A stretch of 64,000 bases of DNA from positions 1 through 64,000 of the forward strand of contig NZ_JAADZV010000014.1 of assembly GCF_010645075.1 (NCBI RefSeq), read 5' to 3'. Each line of letters starts with the position of its first letter. The stretch's first letter is position 1. The position numbers and the translations under genes are program-made. This DNA is from Flavobacterium limi (GTDB lineage: Bacteria > Bacteroidota > Bacteroidia > Flavobacteriales > Flavobacteriaceae). Positions 27,177 to 35,284 of this stretch are shown piece by piece. The notes beneath the pieces are model-generated. The model ran no database searches. It was not told the DNA's origin and saw nothing but the letters and a program-made list of their open reading frames with translations.

Positions 27177-28223
27177 TTATTTTAAATTAAAAGTAGTGTG
27201 TTTAATAAATTCACGATTATAAGTATATAAAATGTGTACTTTTTTATCTGAGGTCTGGATAATGGCCGGGTAACTGAATTCGCCTTCTTTTTGATTTTCC
27301 AAATCAAATAATTTGCTCCAGTACAGACCATCTTTAGAATATTCTACATCCAGGACATTTCTTCCATTAAACCAGTCATTACCCATCCTTAAAGGATTAT
27401 TAACCAATAAAAATGACTTATCTGACAAAGTCAGTGCATCTACTCCCGAATTCGAATTTACAACGTTTATACTGTCTGTTTCCTGCCAGGTCTTACCATT
27501 ATCCTCTGACCAGCTTGAAATTAATTTATTGTGTTTGCTTCTGGAAAGCATCTGAATCTTATTCGGGGAATGCACAAGAAACGTTGGCTGAATAATTTCA
27601 AATTCTTTATTGTTTTCAACGGCTATTTTCTGCCAGGACTCAGTTGCTTCAGTATACTTTTCTACGTGAACTCTCCATTTATTGTCTCCAATACTTTCTG
27701 TACTGCTTCCGCATAGAATAATGCCTGGTGTAGTTTCTATTGGTTTGTTTTTGACAGGGCCGAGAATTCCATCGGGAAGATATTTGGGACCGCTCCAGGT
27801 GTTTCCGTTATTATCTGAAACAATCATAGCGCCAAACCATTCCCTTGGATTTTTCCCGACTTTATAAAACAAATATAATTTTTCACTTTTGCTCTTAAAA
27901 AGTACCGGATTCCAGCAAGGTAAAGTATCTTTTTGTGTTATTAAAGGAGTGACAAGATTTAAAGGTGCTGACCACTTTTTATCTTTATAAACAGAAAAAT
28001 ATATGCCTACATCTTTGGCACCTTCATATTTTCCTCCAAACCACGCAGCCATCAATTTATTTGGCTCAAGTTCAACTAATGTTGCAGCATGGCTGTTTTT
28101 TGTTATTGGCTGACTTGTTATGAAGGTTTCAGTTATATTGTTCACTTTTAATTTCCTTACTGAAGTGCAGGAAAGACTCACCAAAACTAATAATATCGGA
28201 AAAAAATTAAACTTTAAAATCAT
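27177..28223 (-). CDS. Sialidase-fold (BNR/Asp-box) lipoprotein, specificity unknown
   Basis: 348-residue six-bladed-propeller-type protein of the BNR_2/sialidase superfamily with a lipobox (LSLSC, Cys19). Asp-box-like turns are SEDNGKTW (consensus) and SDNNGNTW (one substitution). Motifs HAATLVELEPNKLMAAWFGG and PREWFGAMIVSD are shared with bacterial and fungal sialidase-like proteins. The canonical arginine motif (FRIP) of exo-sialidases is missing, so sialic acid is not an assured substrate. Related folds act as rhamnosidases or rhamnose-glucuronate lyases, and the next gene is a rhamnose-type mutarotase. It lies 14 bp behind the PNGase. Confidence 0.75.
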   Translation of the reverse strand: MILKFNFFPILLVLVSLSCTSVRKLKVNNITETFITSQPITKNSHAATLVELEPNKLMAAWFGGKYEGAKDVGIYFSVYKDKKWSAPLNLVTPLITQKDTLPCWNPVLFKSKSEKLYLFYKVGKNPREWFGAMIVSDNNGNTWSGPKYLPDGILGPVKNKPIETTPGIILCGSSTESIGDNKWRVHVEKYTEATESWQKIAVENNKEFEIIQPTFLVHSPNKIQMLSRSKHNKLISSWSEDNGKTWQETDSINVVNSNSGVDALTLSDKSFLLVNNPLRMGNDWFNGRNVLDVEYSKDGLYWSKLFDLENQKEGEFSYPAIIQTSDKKVHILYTYNREFIKHTTFNLK

Positions 28224-28237
28224 TGCTTATTTAAAAA

Positions 28238-29923
28238 TTAATTATTCAATCGACCAACCAAAGTTCCGGAAATATTCCAGTGGTTTGTACTGAGACCTTC
28301 ATTTGGTCCTTGTTCTATAATTACCTCTATCACATGATTCCCTTTTGGTAATTTCAGCGGAATAATATAAGGAGGTGTTAATGTTCCCGGACACCAATTT
28401 GAGCGGCTTAAATCACTTGAAGATAAACCATCAGCAAAATTACCTGAAGCAGGATTAGATAATCGATATGTGGCACAATCAGTTCGCCAGGGAATAATTT
28501 TAAAAACTTCTGTACCGTCTACAAATATTTTATTCATTCTTGGTACAAACTCATCTCCATTTCCCCATCCGCCATGACCTGTTGTAGTATACAGGAGCTG
28601 TAAATTTTCTACTTCGTCCTTAATTTCAAAATTTACCTTCAAAGTATCGTTAATAAAAAGGCCACCATAATTTTGGCCTTCCATTTCCATAGTATTAACT
28701 GTCGAAAATAAAGGTGTTATGTATTTTTGTTTATTTGGTTTGCCTTCGTTATTTACTGATGGGTAAGCATCCAGTTCAAGACTTACTATGTGTCCGCCAG
28801 CATCATAATTACCAATAAAAACCCCAATCCAGATTTCATCTTCGTCTGTTGGAATAAGAGAACTGACATCTTCTTTGCAAACTACTTCTCCTGCCCAGTT
28901 ATAATTGTTTATTTTTCGTTTCTCATTAAAATAATTAACCCCAAATGGCGTAAAAAACCTCATTATTTCAATTGCCGGCAGATAGCCTGTTTCCTTTTTT
29001 ATTCCCTGATATTTATTTTTTTTATTATCGGTATAAACTGGTAATCGATCCAGTCCATGTAAATAAGCATCTAATAATGTAGTGGTATTTCTCTCTTTTT
29101 TTGCAGGAATAATAAATATCGAACCGGTCCTGTCATATGCATCGCCATTAGATTTACAGGTTAGTTTGGCAAAAATGGCATTGCTGTTTTTTAACTCCGG
29201 AGTAATTTTTATTTTTTTTAGGACTACGCTTCCTTTAGAAAAATGATAAACCTTATCTTTTTCAAGCTCTGTCTCTTTTGGAATAATACTATTGGGATCA
29301 AAATTTAAAATTTCGTTATCAAAAATCTTTAAGACTTTATACCTTGAATTTATGGCAATTTCTTCGAATTCCGATGCATTAACCGCTTGGGTTTTATCAT
29401 CATAATTAAGTTGAGGGATATATTTTTTTTCTTTACTGACAGCACTCGCAATAAGAGTATAATTTCCATTAACAGCCAATTGTAAAACAAGAGCATTTTT
29501 ATTTGGCAAATAATTATTATTGGGAGTTCCTTTTACCTTAGTCTTTTCAGTGTACCAGACATCAATTCTGTTTGAAAAATAAGAAAAAGAAACATGCTTA
29601 CATTCGTATCCTAATATTACACGGGTATCATTTTCTTTTTTAGGAGCAGGCAGGCTGTCAAATGGAATTATTTTTTTGAAAACTGTATTTCCGTTCTTGA
29701 TGGTGCTAACGTTATACTCGTTTTTTAAATCAATGTATTGCTGTATTTTATCATTTGGTTTTGATAAAAAAACCATTTGATTGTGCACATAGATTTCGGT
29801 ATTCCCGCTAGTTTTTTTCCCGTTTTGAAATCTATCATACGTAATTTTATATACCTCTGATTTGTTCTGAGCAACAAGTACTGAAGAAAACAACAACCAT
29901 ATAGCACTAAAAAATTTTACCAT
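28238..29923 (-). CDS. PNGase F-like peptide:N-glycanase with extra N-terminal domain
   Basis: Predicted to cut the GlcNAc-Asn amide bond and release whole N-glycans from glycoproteins outside the inner membrane. A signal peptide (residues 1-19) is followed by a GLPGLI-like beta domain (about 22-180). The two PNGase F jelly-roll domains follow from about 225. Asp264 in DAYDRTGS aligns with catalytic Asp60 of PNGase F, Glu458 in GGWGNGDEF with Glu206, and NWCPGTLTPP matches GWCPGMAVPT of the C-domain. At 561 residues it is longer than classic PNGase F and resembles the F-II type, which tolerates core alpha-1,3-fucose. First gene of a four-gene set behind a terminator following SusD. Confidence 0.88.
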   Translation of the reverse strand: MVKFFSAIWLLFSSVLVAQNKSEVYKITYDRFQNGKKTSGNTEIYVHNQMVFLSKPNDKIQQYIDLKNEYNVSTIKNGNTVFKKIIPFDSLPAPKKENDTRVILGYECKHVSFSYFSNRIDVWYTEKTKVKGTPNNNYLPNKNALVLQLAVNGNYTLIASAVSKEKKYIPQLNYDDKTQAVNASEFEEIAINSRYKVLKIFDNEILNFDPNSIIPKETELEKDKVYHFSKGSVVLKKIKITPELKNSNAIFAKLTCKSNGDAYDRTGSIFIIPAKKERNTTTLLDAYLHGLDRLPVYTDNKKNKYQGIKKETGYLPAIEIMRFFTPFGVNYFNEKRKINNYNWAGEVVCKEDVSSLIPTDEDEIWIGVFIGNYDAGGHIVSLELDAYPSVNNEGKPNKQKYITPLFSTVNTMEMEGQNYGGLFINDTLKVNFEIKDEVENLQLLYTTTGHGGWGNGDEFVPRMNKIFVDGTEVFKIIPWRTDCATYRLSNPASGNFADGLSSSDLSRSNWCPGTLTPPYIIPLKLPKGNHVIEVIIEQGPNEGLSTNHWNISGTLVGRLNN

Positions 29924-29977
29924 GTATTTACTATTTTTTAATTATTGATAAAAATTTAAGTAAAAAAAACTTTAAAA

Positions 29978-30009
29978 AACAGAGGTAAGAATTTCATCTT
30001 ACCTCTGTT
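29978..30009 (-). terminator. Terminator between susD-like and PNGase genes
   Basis: AACAGAGGTAAGA and TCTTACCTCTGTT form a perfect 13-bp stem with a 6-nt loop. On the minus strand TTTTTT and a second T-run follow. It lies 66 bp past the SusD stop. Confidence 0.85.
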
Positions 30010-30074
30010 AAAACTGATAACTGTAGGCGATTTAAATCGCGCTTATTAATTAGTTAAATTTATTGTAGCTAAAA

Positions 30075-31664
30075 TTACTTTACATCCCAGAATATTTTAG
30101 TACTTAAATTATCATTTGCTTTAACAGCATTATAATTATCCGGATTATAAACACTCTCTGAAGTTGGATATGTCCAGCGTGTTGGCGGTGTTTTTCTGAT
30201 ACTGCTTGTTTCATCTTCACGGAATGGCAGAGCGGGAAGTTTCAATCTTCTTTGTTCAGCCCAGGATTCATCAGCCTGCATGATATTGTAATGAATGTAC
30301 TTTTGAAAAGCAATTAATTCCAATTGAGCTGCCGGTGTTGTTGCTCCGCCAAAGTTAATAGCAGTAATATAAGCATCAATTTCAGCTGTTGTTGGTTCTG
30401 TAGCTGGTTTCCAATTTAAAACATCAGCTTTATCACCTAATCTTACATAATACTCTACAGATTGTCTGATGGCTTTTTCGAAATGTGTTTTAGCTGTTGC
30501 CGCATTTCCATTTCTTGAATAGTACTCTGCAAGAATCAGGTTTACTTCAGGAGCATTTATTAAAGTTCCAGGTAACCATTTATTTCTACTGAGAACCGAA
30601 CGATTATAAACTGCAATTTTACCATCAGTTATTAATTGTGTCTGAGCGCCGGATGCCAATGTAGGATCCAGTCCTTCATAAGTTGGAGCAACTATCGTCA
30701 CATTGTTTACTACACGTGATCCTTTTTCAAACAACCAGGGTTTACGAGGATCATTATTTGCATTCATATGGTCAATCATTGGTTTTGGAGCAAGATTGTT
30801 TAAATCATCTTCTAAAGCATTAATAAAACCTGAAGTATCTAAATCACTATCCTGAGTATAAACCCTGAAAGCAATATTTTCAATATTTTCATCTACAATT
30901 TGTCCACTTGCAATAATTTCAGCCATTTCAGTATTTGCTCGTGTTGCAAAAGCAGGAACTGCCGAAACTCTGTTCAACATTCTTAAACGTAAAGAATTAC
31001 AATAGTTTTTCCAGCTTATCAGGTTTCCTTTATTGATCAGATCCTGATTTTTGAAATCTAGTTCCACATCAGAAGACAAAGTAATAGAATTCAATTCAGC
31101 AGAAAAGGCTTTCAATTGATCCAACATCATGGTATATAGTTCCGTTTGATTATCATACTTAGCCAATGCAGCTGCATAATTAGTTCCCACAACACTAATA
31201 AAACCGGATTTAGAGAAAGGAATATCTCCAAAGTTATCAATCATTTTTTGAGTATGATCGTATAAATAAATCGTTGAAGTAACGGTATAGATTCTGTTTT
31301 CAGCCTGTTTAGCAGCTGGCAAAGCAGCCATTACTTTTTCCAGTTCTCTATATTGTACAATAAATTTATAAAATCGATCCCATCTATTAGTTGTTGCAGC
31401 TCCTGAAACATACCGTCCTGACGAGTTTACAAACCCATGCCCCTGTGTGTAGCTAAGAGAAGTAGATTTTAGAACTGTATAGTAATTCCAATAAGAAGGA
31501 ATTACATCCTCGTAATTAATTTTCATGAATCCGGCAAACTGTTTAGATACAGTAGTTGTTTCAACCGTAGACGGATTTGGATACGCGTCTGCAAAATCGT
31601 CTTTTGAGCAAGAGCTCAAAAAAACTGCTGCAGTTGTTAGCGATATATATAATAATTTTTTCAT
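30075..31664 (-). CDS. SusD/RagB-family glycan-binding lipoprotein
   Basis: 529-residue surface lipoprotein that caps the SusC channel and binds the glycan. Lipobox FLSSC with Cys19. The layout with FAGFMKINYEDVIPSYWNYY near residue 43 belongs to the SusD-like_2 subfamily. It starts 30 bp behind the SusC stop, the standard pair order. Ligand is inferred from the surrounding enzymes as an N-glycan or glycopeptide. Confidence 0.92.
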   Translation of the reverse strand: MKKLLYISLTTAAVFLSSCSKDDFADAYPNPSTVETTTVSKQFAGFMKINYEDVIPSYWNYYTVLKSTSLSYTQGHGFVNSSGRYVSGAATTNRWDRFYKFIVQYRELEKVMAALPAAKQAENRIYTVTSTIYLYDHTQKMIDNFGDIPFSKSGFISVVGTNYAAALAKYDNQTELYTMMLDQLKAFSAELNSITLSSDVELDFKNQDLINKGNLISWKNYCNSLRLRMLNRVSAVPAFATRANTEMAEIIASGQIVDENIENIAFRVYTQDSDLDTSGFINALEDDLNNLAPKPMIDHMNANNDPRKPWLFEKGSRVVNNVTIVAPTYEGLDPTLASGAQTQLITDGKIAVYNRSVLSRNKWLPGTLINAPEVNLILAEYYSRNGNAATAKTHFEKAIRQSVEYYVRLGDKADVLNWKPATEPTTAEIDAYITAINFGGATTPAAQLELIAFQKYIHYNIMQADESWAEQRRLKLPALPFREDETSSIRKTPPTRWTYPTSESVYNPDNYNAVKANDNLSTKIFWDVK

Positions 31665-31694
31665 GTTATATTTTTTAAATTATGAAATATCAAA

Positions 31695-34600
31695 TTAAAA
31701 AGAGGCTCTCAACATCACTCCAATACTTCTCGTAGCCGGATTTGTTCCTGCGTTGTTTATATTTTGAGACCATTTAGAGCCTGCAGTAGTTGCTTCAGGA
31801 TCCATATCCTTAATCGATCTGTAGATGAAGAATAAGTTACGTCCGTAAGCTGAAAAATTAACTTTAGAAGCACCAATTTTACTGGCCCATGCACTTGGCA
31901 GGCTATATGATAAGGATATCTCTCTCATTTTTATATAGTTGTTTTCCTGAATATACAATTCATAACGAGAGCTGCTGTATTGAGGCCCTCCCCAGTTATA
32001 AGTCATATTATAGTAACCAGCCTGAGAGATTACATTAGTATTTGGTGCTCCATCTGCTGTTACACCAGTCATCAACATTCCGTCACGATATAATGTTTGA
32101 CCACCCGGTCCGCTTGTAGCACTATTAGGAACCTGAACCCCTTTACCATTAGCATCTACATAATAAGTAAGACCACCACGCTCATTAGTACTATAGTTTA
32201 AACTTTCTTCTGTCAATCCTCTTGAAGTCATCCAATTAACTCCTGTTGGCATCAAATACCCTCCATAAGAATAATCAATATTAACATCTAAAGTGAAATT
32301 TTTATAAGTGAATGAGTTCAGAAGACCTCCAACTCCCTGAGGCATTGCACTACCATATTTTTGCCATTTATCTCCATCAATCATATAAAACCCATCAGAG
32401 TCAACCATTTTATTACCATTTTCATCCGTCTTTACAGGATGCGCATAAATACCTCCCATTGGATCACCTACTACTGATTTTAATTGAGCTGCTGATCCAT
32501 CATAGTCCGCATGCAATAATTCAGATGCACCGTTAGCCAGTTTCACAACTTTGTTTACATTTTTGGCCCAGTTTAAAGTAACATCCCAGGAAAAAGATGC
32601 CGTTTTTACTGGAGTACCGGTCAAAGAAATTTCAACTCCCTGATTACTCAATTCCCCAACATTCGCTAAAATTGACGATGCGCCTGTTGTCTGTGCCAGT
32701 GTCAAATCTAGAATTTGATCATAAACTTTTGCATTATAGTACGAAATATCCAGTCCCAATCTTCTGTCGAAGAATTTGGTTTCAAAACCAAACTCATATT
32801 CGTTTTTCATTTCAGGTTTTATTAGTTCGTTACCGTATTTATCCATAGAATTAGTAATTAATACCGGGATCTGTGTTCCCTGGTTACCTAATGTAGTCTG
32901 ATTGTAAGCTACATTTGCCTTATACAACTCCGGATAGTTCCCAACAATACCCCATGAAGCGCGTAGCTTTGCATAACTGATTACTTCTGGTAATTTAACC
33001 GCTTCAGACAATACAAAAGATGAATTTACAGAAGGATATGTAAATGCATTATTATTAGGATTCATAGTAGAAGTACGGTCTCTTCTTAATGTTCCTTCAA
33101 GGAACAGGTAGTTTTTGTAGCTACCGTTTATAGTTCCAAATACAGCGTCTTTTACAACTTTATATTTTGTATCAGTACTCTTTGGCATGTTCACTGAGGC
33201 ATTCATATCATACCAGCCTTCAACACTCAAACCTCCATCTGTAAATCTTGCTACAGTTGATCCGGTTTCTCTTGTTGCAGTATAGCCGGCTGAAGCACCA
33301 ATTTCAAAAGTTTCATTAATTTTTTTGTTATATGTTAACATCACATCTCCATAAAGAATATTATAGTCTTTAGCATCCATTTGATAAGAACCAGTACCAA
33401 ATCCATAAACCAAAGGCTTTTCAATTGGGTTTTTAGTTTCTACATTTACTGAAGTTAAATCTGTCGAAACACGACCACGTAACTTCAAATCCTGATTAAT
33501 CGTATAGGTTTCAGTAACACTGGCAATCAAACGATTTGTAATTTCGTCTTGTTGATTTGCATCTGTATTCCAAAAATAATCGGCAACATCTGCCTTGAAA
33601 CCATTACGAATAATATTTTCATCCGGAGTCAAACTTTGATTGGAACCTGTAACATATTTGTATCCTAAACTGGTTCTGTATTTAGCTTTATACCAATCAC
33701 CATTATCAAACGGACTTATCATACCTGTAAAGTTATTGATCAGTCGGTCCATACCAATAGCACGGTTATGAATATTTTGATTCATATAGCTAACGATTAC
33801 ATCAGTTTTCAGATTTTCACCAGTTTTGAATGATGCATTCAGGTTTAGCGTATTCTTTTTATTCATGTTCTCCATACTCAGACCTTTTGATTCATTGTGC
33901 GTGTAAGAAAAACGAATACTGCTGTTATCCGTATTATTGGAAAGTGCAATGTTCGTTACTCCATCCCATGAATTTTGGAACATGTTTTTGTATCCGTCTT
34001 TTTGAGCTGAATAAGGACGAACAACTCCATCCCATGACATAATTGGCTGACCATCGAACCACGGTCCAAAGTTATTCGTACTGGCTGAAACACCTCTGGT
34101 ATCGTTAATTCCATCATTATTTGTATCATAATAGGCAAAACCGTCAGGTGCTAAGTATCCAGTAGAATAATTGGCATTTGTCCAGCCCGGACCTCTTTCA
34201 TATTGAAATCTTGGCAAGTATGCAATTTGGTTTTGCGCATAACTGGTACTAAAATCTACGCCAAGTCCTTTTTTTCCTTTACCTGATTTCGATGTAATCA
34301 ATACAACTCCATTTACAGCTTCAGAACCATACAATGCAGCTGCCGAAGCTCCTTTAAGAATAGATATGCTCTCAATATCCTCAGGATTGATATCAGCCAG
34401 ACCATTGCTTCTAAGACGCTGATCAGCCCAATAATCATTATTTTTAGCCTCTCCATCGCGAATTGGAACACCATCTAAAACAATAAGCGGTTGGTTTTTA
34501 CCCGTGATAGAGTTAATACCACGTATCTGGATATTGATATTTCCGGCTCCACCCGGAGTGGAAGTGATACGCACACCTGGCGCTTTACCATACAAAGCAT

Positions 34601-35024
34601 TAGCTACAGTAGGCGAGCCTGTCTTAACGAGTGCTTCAGACTTAATTACGCTGGTAGCATATCCTAAAGCCTTTTTCTCCTTAGACTGACCAAGTGCAGT
34701 TACTACAACTTCTCCTAATTGCTCGCTGCCTGCACTTAAAGCTACATTAACAGTTGTCTGTCCTGAAACAGGAACTTCTTTTGTAGCAGAACCTACATAA
34801 GAAAATATCAAAATTGCTGATTGATTTGGAACATCAATGCTGTATTTTCCATCAAAATCAGATGATGTATTGGTTTTAGTTCCTTTAACATTCACATTAA
34901 CTCCCGGAATTGGCATTCCATCAGCATCTGTGATTGTTCCTTTTACTGTCGCTGTCTGAGCCTGAAGATTCTGAAACCCGAACAGGAAAAACAAAAACAG
35001 TAATTTTAATACTTTTTGATTCAT
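31695..35024 (-). CDS. SusC-family TonB-dependent outer-membrane transporter
   Basis: Imports oligosaccharides through the outer membrane with energy from TonB. I start it at 35024, where MNQKVLKLLFLFFLFGF gives a clean signal peptide cut after LQAQ; the frame is open 55 codons further upstream but that part does not look like protein. Order: carboxypeptidase-D-like repeat (VKGTITDADGMPIPGVNVNV), plug domain (GEVVVTALGQSKEKKALGYA; later SILKGASAAALYGSEAVNGV) and a 22-strand barrel ending in MLRASF, giving 1,109 residues. The 260 bp before it is the longest gap in this part of the cluster and probably holds its promoter. Confidence 0.93.
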   Translation of the reverse strand: MNQKVLKLLFLFFLFGFQNLQAQTATVKGTITDADGMPIPGVNVNVKGTKTNTSSDFDGKYSIDVPNQSAILIFSYVGSATKEVPVSGQTTVNVALSAGSEQLGEVVVTALGQSKEKKALGYATSVIKSEALVKTGSPTVANALYGKAPGVRITSTPGGAGNINIQIRGINSITGKNQPLIVLDGVPIRDGEAKNNDYWADQRLRSNGLADINPEDIESISILKGASAAALYGSEAVNGVVLITSKSGKGKKGLGVDFSTSYAQNQIAYLPRFQYERGPGWTNANYSTGYLAPDGFAYYDTNNDGINDTRGVSASTNNFGPWFDGQPIMSWDGVVRPYSAQKDGYKNMFQNSWDGVTNIALSNNTDNSSIRFSYTHNESKGLSMENMNKKNTLNLNASFKTGENLKTDVIVSYMNQNIHNRAIGMDRLINNFTGMISPFDNGDWYKAKYRTSLGYKYVTGSNQSLTPDENIIRNGFKADVADYFWNTDANQQDEITNRLIASVTETYTINQDLKLRGRVSTDLTSVNVETKNPIEKPLVYGFGTGSYQMDAKDYNILYGDVMLTYNKKINETFEIGASAGYTATRETGSTVARFTDGGLSVEGWYDMNASVNMPKSTDTKYKVVKDAVFGTINGSYKNYLFLEGTLRRDRTSTMNPNNNAFTYPSVNSSFVLSEAVKLPEVISYAKLRASWGIVGNYPELYKANVAYNQTTLGNQGTQIPVLITNSMDKYGNELIKPEMKNEYEFGFETKFFDRRLGLDISYYNAKVYDQILDLTLAQTTGASSILANVGELSNQGVEISLTGTPVKTASFSWDVTLNWAKNVNKVVKLANGASELLHADYDGSAAQLKSVVGDPMGGIYAHPVKTDENGNKMVDSDGFYMIDGDKWQKYGSAMPQGVGGLLNSFTYKNFTLDVNIDYSYGGYLMPTGVNWMTSRGLTEESLNYSTNERGGLTYYVDANGKGVQVPNSATSGPGGQTLYRDGMLMTGVTADGAPNTNVISQAGYYNMTYNWGGPQYSSSRYELYIQENNYIKMREISLSYSLPSAWASKIGASKVNFSAYGRNLFFIYRSIKDMDPEATTAGSKWSQNINNAGTNPATRSIGVMLRASF

Positions 35025-35284
35025 AAGTTTAATTGTTTTTTGAGTTAATAACATGTTAAATTTACGGATCGGTTTTGTTAAGTAAATCATTATTTCGACA
35101 AATGACAGCTTTGAAAAGGCGTTGGTTAAAATTTGAGTTAAAACAACGTAATTCCTTTCAAAATCTTTACTTTTTCCAGCATTCAGCATTGTTAAAACTG
35201 GCTATTTGTTAAATTGATAAAAGAATTCTAACCAAAACCTACTGAACACTAAATATTTTCTATTTTTTACTAAGAAATGTGTTG

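Noticed and set aside
27177..28223. Confident call as an exo-alpha-sialidase
   Set aside because: Asp-boxes are present, but the FRIP arginine motif is not, so the substrate was left open.
35025..35189. Upstream extension of the SusC frame by 55 codons
   Set aside because: The extension precedes a proper signal peptide start at 35024 and does not look like protein; it is probably the leader or promoter region.
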